Shown piece by piece: positions 36,507-45,434 of a stretch of DNA of 62,932 nt. The translations under genes were made by a program, and so were the position numbers. How positions within the stretch are numbered: the first letter of the stretch is position 1; each line of letters opens with the position of its first letter. A model generated the notes under the pieces. It was given only the letters and a program-made list of their open reading frames with translations, had not been told where the DNA came from and made no database searches. This DNA is from an uncultured Candidatus Saccharibacteria bacterium (GTDB lineage Bacteria > Patescibacteriota > Saccharimonadia > Saccharimonadales > Saccharimonadaceae), in assembly GCA_946406315.1 (NCBI GenBank), contig CAMJKD010000002.1, forward strand, positions 1-62,932. Direction: 5' to 3'.

Positions 36507-37232
36507 ATGGTAAAGAAGCAGTTAGATTTTCTGTCTTCAGCATTAATTGCACATCGAGGTTTGCATGGTGGTGGAATACCGGAGAACTCTCTGGCGGCTT
36601 TCGGCGCTGCAGTGCGTGGCGGTTATATTATTGAGCTGGATGTGTATGTGTTGGCGGATGGTAATGTTGCAGTATTTCATGACGACAACTTAATGCGTAT
36701 GTGTGAGGCTAATGTCGCAATTAAAGATTTAACGGCGAGAAAATTGTGTAAATATGTCTTAGGTGGCACCGATGAGCATATTCCGCTTTTGGAGGACGTA
36801 TTGGAATTAATCGACGGCGCAGTGCCAATTATTATTGAGTTAAAATACGATGCGTCCATCGGTTTGTTAGAGAAAGCTCTACTTCCCCTTTTAGAAAAAT
36901 ATACTGGGGAGTATGCACTAAAGAGTTTTGATCCGAGAATAGTACGAAACTTGCGAAGAATGTGTCACTCGGTCCCAGTTGGACAATTATACTCAAATGA
37001 AATGTTCGCAAAAGTTTCGGGCCTTAAGAGATGGCTTTTTATGCGAATCGTCAATTGGTCTATGCGCCGTAGTGATTTTATATCTGTGGATCAAAATGAT
37101 TTAAATGAGCCGATTATTAATACATTACGGGCTTTCGGTAAGCCAATATTAACTTGGACTATAACGAGTGCCGACGAGCGCTTAGCGGCAGCAAAAATGG
37201 CCGATAATTGTATTTGCGAAAAGATATTGTAG
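36507..37232 (+). CDS. Glycerophosphodiester phosphodiesterase
   Basis: A 241-residue TIM-barrel enzyme that cleaves glycerophosphodiesters to glycerol 3-phosphate and an alcohol. Family residues: H-R-G (IAHRGLHGG), E-N-S (IPENSLAAF), E-x-D (IELDVYVLADG), F-H-D (VFHDDNLMR), E-x-K (IIELKYDA). It begins immediately after the flavodoxin stop (TAAATG) and is the last gene of that operon. It could recycle lipid head groups taken from the host cell, feeding the same pool as GpsA. Confidence 0.9.
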   Translation: MVKKQLDFLSSALIAHRGLHGGGIPENSLAAFGAAVRGGYIIELDVYVLADGNVAVFHDDNLMRMCEANVAIKDLTARKLCKYVLGGTDEHIPLLEDVLELIDGAVPIIIELKYDASIGLLEKALLPLLEKYTGEYALKSFDPRIVRNLRRMCHSVPVGQLYSNEMFAKVSGLKRWLFMRIVNWSMRRSDFISVDQNDLNEPIINTLRAFGKPILTWTITSADERLAAAKMADNCICEKIL

Positions 37233-37249
37233 TAGTCGTTAGATTTAAA

Positions 37250-37277
37250 AAATATCTCCCCGAAGGGAGATATTTTT
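37250..37277. terminator. Bidirectional terminator
   Basis: AAAATATCTCCC and GGGAGATATTTTT pair around CGAA. It serves the phosphodiesterase operon and the convergent 1124-residue membrane protein gene. Confidence 0.88.
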
Positions 37278-40200
37278 CTATGTTGCATTTCTGCCAGATC
37301 CTTCGCCATGGTTGTGCGGAGGGTTCGGGTTGTGCGGAGGATTAGGGTTGTGTGGAGGATTAGGGTTACTTCTGCCACTACCGCTGCCACTGCCACTACC
37401 GCTGCCTGTACCACTACCACTACCATTGTCGGCACCACTGTCATTGCCAGTATCGCTATCATTGGCATTGACTTTTGTTTGCATTCTAGCGCCTGTTTTT
37501 TCTAGTTTATCAATCTGATCTTGTTTCTTATTAATGTTGTCATTATCAAGAATACGTTGTGCGCGGTCTTGACGAACCCAGCCGCCATCGACTGTTCGCT
37601 CGAGACTGTCGCCACTCTGCTGCATGAGGCGTTCATCGTCATCGAGTTGCTTAGTAGCTACGAATTGCGCATTAGACACGCCTTCGCCGCGACCGTTTGT
37701 ATTAGTCTCATCTAGCCATTCCTTGAAGGACTTATTGGTGTACCCTGCCTGTGTATCTCTTAGGTACTGAGCCATATATGCATCTTTGTTGCCCATACTA
37801 TTTGCGATATCGGTATTTGTAGCGTATTTGGCAAAGAGCTTCTTTCCGGCGTCGGATACATTGTTGCCGTTTTTACCACTCATAAGATTGATTAAGCGCT
37901 TATTGCCATCACCGCCCGACTGCGAGAGTTTTGTCATAAGTGCCTTTACGCGCGTCTCGTTTTTTGGCGATAGGGAATCTTGTGCTAAATATTCGGCAAG
38001 CTCGCTTTCCATAACGTCGACGTTATAGTTCTTGGTATCTCCGGCCATGCTCGCGATTTCATCATTAACTTCTTGCTGGTCAGCCTTTGCGGTAATACCT
38101 GCGCTTGCAGCAGCTACGCCTGCGGCCGTAAGCATACGACGATTCGTATTGTCGGCGCTAACATAGCCAAGGGCCTTTCGGCGTGCTTCGGCTAGATTTG
38201 CGCGTCCACCTGCGAAACGCGGAAGTATATTTTGTAATTTACCGCGAGCAGTGAGCTTGCCTTCAGAGTCGATGCCAGCGCGCCACCTTTCGTTACGCTG
38301 ATTAATAGTGCGTTGAATCCCGCTATTTTTAATGCGATTAGACGCGCCTTCTCCGAGGTATTTTGTCGCTCCCTTCTGACCGTTTTGCAAAACGTTAGCT
38401 ATACCACTGAGGGCGCCCATACTTTTTCTAATAACGCTTGGTATGAAGAAGATTGGTGCGATTGCGACGACGGCGGCGGAAAGGAGTAGACCTAGACTCG
38501 TAATTGTAGTGCTTCCGCTAGCTACAAGAAGTATCTTAGATACTAGATCGCCTCCGAAGACTAGTGCTGATGCGATTGGATAGGCGATTAGCATACCTTT
38601 GAATGCTTGGCTCCATTTATCGAATATCTTTTTTGTATTAGGTAACATATAAGCTGCGAAGGCCATCGGTGACACTACGACGAGGATAACGGCTACCGCT
38701 TGACGGAGTGCAAGCAGAGCGAAGAGGAAGAACATACCAATTACAACTGAGATAACGGCAAGAAGTACGGGTATGAAGAAGGCTGGGCCAGCTGCCAGGA
38801 AGATGCCGAGTCCAAGAAGACCGACAATGCGCACGATAACCAATACGATAGTGCCGTTGCCATTATCATTTCCGATTGTAGCAAATTGGCCTTCTACGGG
38901 GTTTTGTACTTGGTCTGGGTAAAGATTAACAGATACTCCGGTGAGTTTATTGTTTATTTCACCGGAAAATTGCTGAAACATGGAAGCAATTGCGCGCCCT
39001 AGAATATTAGATATATCTACTGCTAGCTGACAAATAATATATGACATATTGATTAAGACGGCACCAATAATCAATTTTGGCAAAATCTTTTTAATACCAT
39101 AATTATCGATACCAACACCAGTGAGCTGCGAGAAGATGACGACAAGGAATAGTATCACAAAAGCTAAGTTTGCGAATCCTTGGAATAGGCTCCAAATTTG
39201 ATGAATGGCTTGGCCGCCAGTTTCGCTAGTATCGAATAATACTGCATCGATGCTTAAATATGGTTGAATCCAATCCGTGTAAACATTCTGAATCATATCT
39301 GTTGATTGATCGATTATTGGACAAACGATCCAGCCAAGTGCGCCACCTTTAGTATGGCAATCTGGGTCACGCTCAGCGTCTGCGGATGTGTTATCTCCGT
39401 CGGTGGTGTCTGAAAAAGCGTTTACTTCAAGGATATCGTCCTCACTCATTTCTGCAACTAATTGTTCAAGAGTTAAGTCTTGATGCCACCATAAATCGGC
39501 TGTTAGGCCGTGAACTTTATCTTCGTCTTTACCTTCATTATGTTTCGTAGCGCGAACGTAACATTTTTTGCTTGATACGTTTGCGGCATATACATCGGTG
39601 CTTAAAATACCATCGTACTCTGAGTCACCCTCGCATATAACTGTAGCGCCGTACCAATTTTTTAAATAATGTTTGTATAGCGTAGACTTTTCTTCTTGGG
39701 TAAATTGTAGGTGACTATAGTCGGGGAAATTGGAGTAGTTTTTAAGGGTAGTACTGTATGCTTTCGCCATATTGGAGATATTCCATTGACCAACTGAAGC
39801 GTTGTCTATTTTTTCTGCGCCTTTGGTAATATTATTATCAGGATTGTATGCAAATAGCGTATATTCGGTATATATAGTGCCATTACTGCCAGACATGTCG
39901 TCTTCTCTTTCAGTGTATTGTGCTTTTTCGCCATTTGCTATTGCTTTGTAGACTTCTCCTACATGGCTCTCGAACGAATTTCCGTCTACTAGTTTTATTT
40001 TTTTACCGTTTTTGCCGTCGTTTACTTCTAATGATCTGCCTTTATCTTTTGCAAAGAAATTTGGGCCTGCAGTATTGAAAAGCTCAGAGTTGACGGTAAT
40101 TTTGCTATTGCTTGTTATGTTTTCGGATGAATCGAGATTTTCGACACAATATTGATCGCTAGATATGTCCTGTGGTTCAGACCACTCGTCTGCGCCCCAG

Positions 40201-40652
40201 CCGGCAGTGTGTTTTTTTCTTACTTTATATACAAAAGCAGCACATAGTCCGGATGAATCTTGTGATTCGTATCCTACCGTAGGCAGGAAGTTGATCATTT
40301 CTTGTTGAGTTAGCGTCGATTTTTTGCTAATTATGCCGGTAAATTTGTCTTGATCCCCAGCTTCAAGATCAAAGCAGTTCATGGTATTATTTTTAACAGT
40401 ATGATGGTAGTTATTTGGTAGAACTACTTTTCCAACTTTTCTTTTGTATACTTTGTCAATTTCTTGCCTTTTGTCTTTTACGTCAGAAATAGTCGGGTTT
40501 ACTTGGCTATCATTAATGTAGCATTCATATAGCTCGGTAAATTCTGCTTTTTCTAGAATGCTATCAGCATGTATTTGAGTCGGGGTAAGAACGACTATCA
40601 TGGTGGAAACGAGTACTGCGGTTATTGGTAATAAATAGATTTTTCTTTTCAT
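37278..40652 (-). CDS. Large TrbL/VirB6-like polytopic membrane protein with signal peptide
   Basis: A 1124-residue protein. A signal peptide (about 1-30, ending IHADS) is followed by a Cys-containing extracytoplasmic domain (to about 470), then a cluster of about six to seven transmembrane helices (480-740, beginning with LFQGFANLAFVILFLVVIF) that resembles VirB6/TrbL subunits of type IV secretion systems, then a long cytoplasmic Ala/Asp-rich domain and a C-terminal Gly-Ser and Pro-His-Asn repeat tail. CPR genomes often encode such proteins as parts of reduced type IV-like machines. No VirB4 or VirD4 ATPase is in the window. It lies 3 bases downstream of the 40656 gene, in one operon. Confidence 0.75.
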   Translation of the reverse strand: MKRKIYLLPITAVLVSTMIVVLTPTQIHADSILEKAEFTELYECYINDSQVNPTISDVKDKRQEIDKVYKRKVGKVVLPNNYHHTVKNNTMNCFDLEAGDQDKFTGIISKKSTLTQQEMINFLPTVGYESQDSSGLCAAFVYKVRKKHTAGWGADEWSEPQDISSDQYCVENLDSSENITSNSKITVNSELFNTAGPNFFAKDKGRSLEVNDGKNGKKIKLVDGNSFESHVGEVYKAIANGEKAQYTEREDDMSGSNGTIYTEYTLFAYNPDNNITKGAEKIDNASVGQWNISNMAKAYSTTLKNYSNFPDYSHLQFTQEEKSTLYKHYLKNWYGATVICEGDSEYDGILSTDVYAANVSSKKCYVRATKHNEGKDEDKVHGLTADLWWHQDLTLEQLVAEMSEDDILEVNAFSDTTDGDNTSADAERDPDCHTKGGALGWIVCPIIDQSTDMIQNVYTDWIQPYLSIDAVLFDTSETGGQAIHQIWSLFQGFANLAFVILFLVVIFSQLTGVGIDNYGIKKILPKLIIGAVLINMSYIICQLAVDISNILGRAIASMFQQFSGEINNKLTGVSVNLYPDQVQNPVEGQFATIGNDNGNGTIVLVIVRIVGLLGLGIFLAAGPAFFIPVLLAVISVVIGMFFLFALLALRQAVAVILVVVSPMAFAAYMLPNTKKIFDKWSQAFKGMLIAYPIASALVFGGDLVSKILLVASGSTTITSLGLLLSAAVVAIAPIFFIPSVIRKSMGALSGIANVLQNGQKGATKYLGEGASNRIKNSGIQRTINQRNERWRAGIDSEGKLTARGKLQNILPRFAGGRANLAEARRKALGYVSADNTNRRMLTAAGVAAASAGITAKADQQEVNDEIASMAGDTKNYNVDVMESELAEYLAQDSLSPKNETRVKALMTKLSQSGGDGNKRLINLMSGKNGNNVSDAGKKLFAKYATNTDIANSMGNKDAYMAQYLRDTQAGYTNKSFKEWLDETNTNGRGEGVSNAQFVATKQLDDDERLMQQSGDSLERTVDGGWVRQDRAQRILDNDNINKKQDQIDKLEKTGARMQTKVNANDSDTGNDSGADNGSGSGTGSGSGSGSGSGRSNPNPPHNPNPPHNPNPPHNHGEGSGRNAT
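37300..37445 (-). repeat. Gly-Ser and Pro-Pro-His-Asn-Pro-Asn repeat tail
   Basis: The C-terminal coding region holds about ten GS dipeptides and then three copies of a 15-18 base unit encoding NPNPPH. In-frame repeats like these are prone to length change. Confidence 0.75.
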
Positions 40653-40655
40653 ATT

Positions 40656-41930
40656 CTATTTTCCTTCTAATGTCTGTTTAATATCCCAACATCTAGTAGC
40701 TAATTGTTTGTAATTTTTATTCGCGAGAGATATTGCGGTTTTATCTAGATTTCTTGCAATATGCGTAATTGGCTCACCGTCTTTCGTGTCAATTGTCGTT
40801 TCGCTGACGCAGGAAGAGATTAGTTCGCCGCTTTTAACGCAACCGTTGGCGTTGTATTTGGTAATCATTTTTAACGAGGTTTGGATGCTATCTTTTTTTA
40901 TATCATATAATGCAGATATGTAATTGTTATTGCTTTTTTTATTAAGTAATTCTTGTGTCTTTGCTTTTGCTGAATCAATGCCGTTCGTTACATATAAGTC
41001 CATGATAACTTTGTTAGACCAGAGCATATCTCTTGGATCTTCTTTAAAAAATTCTAGTAGCCGAGAGTAATCTGTTATTTGATCTTTAGCGTAGTTGTTG
41101 CCTATTTTTTCATTGTCTTTAAGGAATTTTTCTTGAAATTTGGCATATGCTGTAGACAATTCTTCTAAATAAGCTTTATCATAGGAGTCGGTATCGTTGT
41201 AGTCTGAATCGATGACGACTTTTGACATGAAGGCATACTCTTTTTTGGAATCATAGCTATCCTCGAATGGTTCACTTGATGTATTATCGTTGAGTAGTTT
41301 GTTTGCGTATTGATAGAATAGTTCTTTTGCGCTAATATTAGCCAGTTTATCGTCTGGACTCTGCGGTGTTTTGTTTATCATTAAAGTTGCAGTTATTGCT
41401 ACCCCAACTAATACTAAACACCCAATAATTGCACCAATAATCAAGCCTTTTTTGCTTTTCTTCGGTTGTTCGATTGGTGTATTGGCGATAATTGCGTCGT
41501 TGAAGAATTGAGGAATGTTAGGGTCGGTAGTGTTTGCGCTTGATTGGAAATGATTTCTACTACTAAATGGACTGTTAGCAATATGGTGGTTATCGGGATT
41601 GTTTGAAGTGACCGTGTTGGATGTGTCTTTTTGCGTATTGGCAGCTTCGGCGGCTCGCTCTTCTGGGCTGGCGAAGATGTCTACTGGTTCGGTGTCTATT
41701 GTTGTGGTCGTTGGTGCTTCGATTGGGCTATCGTGCGAGATAGCGATATTATTGACAGTTGGTGCTTCGATTGGGCTATCGTGCGAGATAGCGGTATCGT
41801 TGGCAGCCGAAGCATCTGCGGATGATTTTTCTACTCCCTCTTGACCGCTAGAAAAAACTGGCTTTGCGGTTGGTGTCTGCCCTTCTTGAGGCGCATTGTG
41901 GGAAAATCCTAAACTCCCATCTTCGTTCAT
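40656..41930 (-). CDS. Single-pass membrane protein with low-complexity N-terminus
   Basis: A 424-residue protein: a Pro/Ala/Thr/Ser-rich disordered N-terminus (about 1-160) with a duplicated AISHDSPIEAPT unit (48-59 and 64-75), one transmembrane helix (about 165-188, GLIIGAIIGCLVLVGVAITA), and an alpha-helical extracytoplasmic domain. The layout is the same as in the 4068-5186 protein (disordered inside, one helix, globular outside) though the outer domains differ. It is the first gene of an operon with the TrbL/VirB6-like protein, so it may be a partner of that machine. TAAAAT with an upstream TG at 41943-41938 ends 7 bases before the ATG. Confidence 0.7.
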   Translation of the reverse strand: MNEDGSLGFSHNAPQEGQTPTAKPVFSSGQEGVEKSSADASAANDTAISHDSPIEAPTVNNIAISHDSPIEAPTTTTIDTEPVDIFASPEERAAEAANTQKDTSNTVTSNNPDNHHIANSPFSSRNHFQSSANTTDPNIPQFFNDAIIANTPIEQPKKSKKGLIIGAIIGCLVLVGVAITATLMINKTPQSPDDKLANISAKELFYQYANKLLNDNTSSEPFEDSYDSKKEYAFMSKVVIDSDYNDTDSYDKAYLEELSTAYAKFQEKFLKDNEKIGNNYAKDQITDYSRLLEFFKEDPRDMLWSNKVIMDLYVTNGIDSAKAKTQELLNKKSNNNYISALYDIKKDSIQTSLKMITKYNANGCVKSGELISSCVSETTIDTKDGEPITHIARNLDKTAISLANKNYKQLATRCWDIKQTLEGK

Positions 41931-41975
41931 GTATATTATTTTAGCATAAGCTAAATGTGAAATACAATTGAAAAA

Positions 41976-42566
41976 TTAACGATTTTTACGAATTGTTAGT
42001 AAACCGCAAATGTCGGCAAAACTAAAGATGATTAACATGACGCCGAGAATCTGTAGGAAGATATCTGGGATTAAGATTTTGCCAAAAATACAAAGTACAC
42101 CACAAGCTAAACTGACTGCGGATAAGATGAGTGGCATTTTGGCGGCCTCTTTGTTAATTTTGCGCAACTTGAGGGAATCTTGTAGTTTTACCATGCTTTC
42201 GAAAATAATGAAGATACCTACGATGAAGGAGATAATTTCCTTGATAAAGTTAGTCTGCATAATAAGAAAACCGCCAGCGATAACCATGGCAATACCGGCG
42301 ATTAGTTTGGCGATGTCGGCTGATTTTTTGTCGGAGCGGAAATATGCAATAAAATTATAGGCGGCATAGAGAATAAAAATACTGCCGATAACGATAGAGA
42401 TGCCATTTACGACTTTGTCGGCCCAGATTAGCAAAGTGATGCCTAATACGAGCATAATGACATCAATGAGAGACAAAGCTAAGAAGGCTTTATTATTTTT
42501 CTCGTCCTTATTGTTGGCGTTAATTACTTGGCCTTCTATAATGTCCGTATTTGTATTTTCTGCCAT
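41976..42566 (-). CDS. DUF308 (HdeD-like) membrane protein
   Basis: A 196-residue protein with six transmembrane helices arranged as three pairs, the mark of the DUF308/HdeD family (LALSLIDVIMLVLGITLLIW, then VIGSIFILYAAYNFIAYF and an internal repeat). HdeD is tied to acid stress in enterobacteria, but for this lineage no function is known. Upstream boxes are weak. It stands as a single gene. Confidence 0.8.
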   Translation of the reverse strand: MAENTNTDIIEGQVINANNKDEKNNKAFLALSLIDVIMLVLGITLLIWADKVVNGISIVIGSIFILYAAYNFIAYFRSDKKSADIAKLIAGIAMVIAGGFLIMQTNFIKEIISFIVGIFIIFESMVKLQDSLKLRKINKEAAKMPLILSAVSLACGVLCIFGKILIPDIFLQILGVMLIIFSFADICGLLTIRKNR

Positions 42567-42713
42567 ACTGATTTTTAAGTTTAAAATTAACCTATGTTAT
42601 TTAATATTCGTTATTTTACTAAAGTTTTTGGTGTTTTTATTATATCATGTTGTAAGTATAGGGCGGAATATTCTATTCTAGAGTTTTTAATGAAATGTAT
42701 TATGTGATATAAT

Positions 42714-42768
42714 GGGACTATATTCGAGGTTACTCGCGTCCCCCTCTCCGGAGGGGCATATTTTTTAT
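42714..42768 (+). ncRNA. Putative short structured RNA of about 50 bases
   Basis: TATAAT with an upstream TG (42708-42713) is followed by two hairpins, CGAG-GTTA-CTCG (42725-42736) and CCCCTC-TCCG-GAGGGG (42741-42756), then CATATTTTTTATTT. That is a promoter followed at once by a terminator, with no ORF. It could be a small RNA or an attenuator remnant. The nearby genes are on the minus strand, and the hairpin has no T-run in their direction. Confidence 0.45.
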
Positions 42769-42802
42769 TTAAATAATTTGCGAAAATTTTGTTGTGAACA
42801 GC

Positions 42803-43738
42803 TTAAAGTAGGTCTTTTTTCTTTAATACGATTGCGGTTATGATTGAGACGATAATAGAAATAATTAAGATAATTAGCGCCGCTGCTGGATCGGTGCCGA
42901 TTACGCCAAATTGCACATTCATACCGAGGAAGGACGAAATCATGGTAGGAATTGAAAGTACAATCGTGACTCCGGCTAAGAATTTCATGATGTTGTTTTG
43001 ATTATTACTAACAATTGTGGCATAGGTTTCAGTCATTGATTGGATTATTTCGCGATAAATGCCTGCCATGTCGATGGCTTGATTGTTTTCAATGATGGCA
43101 TCCTCGAGCATATCGAGGTCGCCCTCGTAGAGCGGCAACACGACGCCTTTATTTACACGTTCGAGCACGAGCGTGTTTTCCTTTAATGATGTAGTGAAAT
43201 ATACGAGTGTTTTTTCGGTTATAAGTAGGTCGACGAGATCCTCGTTTTTGGTGGCTTTTTGCAGAGCGTCTTCCCTGTCTTCGATTTTGTGGTAGATATT
43301 TTCTAGGACTCGGAGGTATTCGGCGGCGGAAGCATTCATGATTTGAATGAGAAAACGAGTTTTCTTGGCGGTGCGGAAATCGCGTACGAGGTTTTTGCGG
43401 AAGTTGCGCAAGATAGCGGTTCGGCGTGGCGAGACGGTAATAACATAATTGTTGTTCGTTACGATGATACCGATTGGATAAGTAACATAGTCAGCATCAT
43501 CATCGACGGCCGGAACGTCAATGACGATAAGTGTAGCTGTTTTGGACGTTTCGACGCGTGGCAATTCGTCGTCATCGCGCATTTTGGTTAGTAAATCAGC
43601 ATCGATCTTGGTAATATTTAGGACTTCGGTAATTTCTTCGTCGGTTGGTGCGACCATGTCAATCCAGCAGTCGACTTCTGGTTTTTCGAGTTTTACGATT
43701 TCTTTGGTCTGTTGGTCTGTCTTATAAAATCGCAACAT
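42803..43738 (-). CDS. CorA-family magnesium transporter
   Basis: A 311-residue divalent-cation channel. A soluble N-terminal alpha/beta domain and long stalk helices are followed by two C-terminal transmembrane helices, with the selectivity motif G-M-N in SFLGMNVQFG between them. The C-terminus is basic (LKKKDLL). It starts 6 bases after the stop of the DUF362 gene, so the two are co-transcribed. Confidence 0.93.
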   Translation of the reverse strand: MLRFYKTDQQTKEIVKLEKPEVDCWIDMVAPTDEEITEVLNITKIDADLLTKMRDDDELPRVETSKTATLIVIDVPAVDDDADYVTYPIGIIVTNNNYVITVSPRRTAILRNFRKNLVRDFRTAKKTRFLIQIMNASAAEYLRVLENIYHKIEDREDALQKATKNEDLVDLLITEKTLVYFTTSLKENTLVLERVNKGVVLPLYEGDLDMLEDAIIENNQAIDMAGIYREIIQSMTETYATIVSNNQNNIMKFLAGVTIVLSIPTMISSFLGMNVQFGVIGTDPAAALIILIISIIVSIITAIVLKKKDLL

Positions 43739-43744
43739 AGGTTT

Positions 43745-44641
43745 CTATTCCTCGTCAATATTTATTAATTCATATTCTCGCGTACCGAGGCCAAGGCTTT
43801 CGGCGTATGGTAGGATTTCGCGTCCCTCTTGGCGGTCAATGCGTGCTTGCAATTCTTTGGCGCCAGGATCGTCACTATTCCAGACCATATCAATAAACGC
43901 TTGGTCGTTGGCGACTGGGTCGAGGCTAGCAACAATGCCGAGGTCGGTCATGACTGGATCGCCCTGATTTGCGTCGCAGTCACAATCAACCGAGAGAGCG
44001 TTCATAACGGTAATATAAACAATTTGCTTATTGTTGTCCTTGATATAATCCGCAACAGCAGTAGCGGCTTCGGCCATTGATTCAATGAAATCGATTTGCT
44101 GATATTTAGTCATCCAGCAGAGTCTTGGGCTTTTAGTTTTGCCGCATGAGTGAATGTAGGCTTTACCATTGCGCGAGGCGATGCCGATGGATTGGTTTTT
44201 GAGATTGGCACCAAAACCACCCATGGCGTGGCCTTTACCATGCGCGAGGTTGATGATGGAGTCGTAGTTAGCGAAATTTTTGCCAACGAGATCGAATTTT
44301 AGGTGCTTGCCATTTTTGACTGGGATTTCGAGTTCGCCGTCGGCGTCCATAATGTCGACGTCGGCAAAATTTGTAAAACCATGATTGGCGGCGACTTTGA
44401 GATGCTCTTCTGCGTTGTTGCGTGCACCTGGATAAGCGGTATTACACTCAATGATAGTGCCGTTAAGTTTTTTAACAAACGGTCCAATCAAATTGGCCTT
44501 TAGGTAACCTTTTGAGCCCGCTTCGCCGGTAGAAACTTTGACGCCTATTTTACCATTGAGGGTCACGCCGAGTGCGTCGTAGACTTTTTGCAATGATTCT
44601 GGGGTAATAGTTTTAGTAAAGTAGACTTTAGCTTTATTCAT
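43745..44641 (-). CDS. DUF362-domain protein
   Basis: A 298-residue protein of the DUF362 family: conserved starts (KVYFTKTITPES), GIKVSTGE-like VKVSTGEAGSKGYLKA, then INLAHGKGHAMGGFGANLKN and SCGKTKSPRLCW. Many DUF362 proteins carry ferredoxin-like iron-sulfur motifs; here the C-D-C-D segment (SVDCDCDANQGDP) and the SCG/LCW cysteines are the only candidates and no standard 4Fe-4S motif is present. TAAAAT with an upstream TG at 44653-44648 ends 6 bases before the ATG. Confidence 0.82.
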   Translation of the reverse strand: MNKAKVYFTKTITPESLQKVYDALGVTLNGKIGVKVSTGEAGSKGYLKANLIGPFVKKLNGTIIECNTAYPGARNNAEEHLKVAANHGFTNFADVDIMDADGELEIPVKNGKHLKFDLVGKNFANYDSIINLAHGKGHAMGGFGANLKNQSIGIASRNGKAYIHSCGKTKSPRLCWMTKYQQIDFIESMAEAATAVADYIKDNNKQIVYITVMNALSVDCDCDANQGDPVMTDLGIVASLDPVANDQAFIDMVWNSDDPGAKELQARIDRQEGREILPYAESLGLGTREYELINIDEE

Positions 44642-44681
44642 AAGACTATTTTAGCATGTTTAAGGTGATACAATGATAGAT
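44642..44681. promoter_or_regulatory. Divergent leaderless promoters, DUF362 and hemolysin III genes
   Basis: TAAAAT on the minus strand (44653-44648) ends 6 bases before the ATG at 44641; TACAAT on the plus strand (44669-44674) ends 7 bases before the ATG at 44682. Both have an upstream TG. Confidence 0.75.
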
Positions 44682-45359
44682 ATGAAAAAACGCACGAAGT
44701 TGGCCGATCGTAAACTTCCCGATTATACTAAGGGTGAAGAAATCTTCAATATGGTAACGCATATTGTTGGCGGTGCGTTTGGGATTGTGCTACTGATTTT
44801 ATGCATTATCCGTGGAGCAACGCATACCGGAGTGGCTGGAGTGCTAACTGGTATTGTGTTTGGACTTTGTATGATTATTCTTTATACGATGTCGGCCATT
44901 TACCATGGATTGTCGCCGAGGGTAAAAGGCAAGAAAGTTATGCAGATTTTGGACCACTGCTCGGTGTTTTTATTAATTGCAGGAACTTATACGCCAATCA
45001 CAATTTGTGCGTTGGCGAAGTCCGATCCGGTGTTAGCGTGGGTGATTTTTGGCGTAGTATGGGGCGTGTCGGTAATAGGCATAGTACTTAATTCTATTGA
45101 TGTAAACAAATATATGCCGTTCTCAATGGTATGTTATATTGCGCTAGGTTGGTGTATTATCTTGTCTTTACCGCAAATGATGTCAATTTTGCCAATGATG
45201 GCAATTGCACTACTCTTTTGCGGTGGAGTAGCCTATACGGCTGGTGCGGTAATGTTTGGACTGGGCATAAAGAAGCGTTACATGCATTCGGTATTTCATA
45301 TTATGGTAGTGATTGGCAGTGTATTTCACGGTTTGATGATCTTAATATACGTGTTGTAA
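44682..45359 (+). CDS. Hemolysin III-family (PAQR) membrane protein
   Basis: A seven-helix membrane protein of 225 residues from the ATG at 44682. PAQR-type motifs: EEIFNMVTHIVGGAFG near the N-terminus, MSAIYHGLSP with its conserved His, LDHCSVFLLIAGTYTPIT, and HSVFHIMVVIGSVFHG near the end; the conserved Ser/His/Asp set suggests a zinc-dependent hydrolase. I start at 44682 rather than the in-frame ATG at 44673 because the latter lies inside the -10 box. The hemolysin name is historical; a ceramidase-like activity is proposed for relatives. Confidence 0.9.
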   Translation: MKKRTKLADRKLPDYTKGEEIFNMVTHIVGGAFGIVLLILCIIRGATHTGVAGVLTGIVFGLCMIILYTMSAIYHGLSPRVKGKKVMQILDHCSVFLLIAGTYTPITICALAKSDPVLAWVIFGVVWGVSVIGIVLNSIDVNKYMPFSMVCYIALGWCIILSLPQMMSILPMMAIALLFCGGVAYTAGAVMFGLGIKKRYMHSVFHIMVVIGSVFHGLMILIYVL

Positions 45360-45434
45360 AATATAGGCAGCTCCAAATCTGACTGGGGTAGAACTTTTGG
45401 ATTTCTATATTACTCGGAAAAGGGGGTAACGGTC

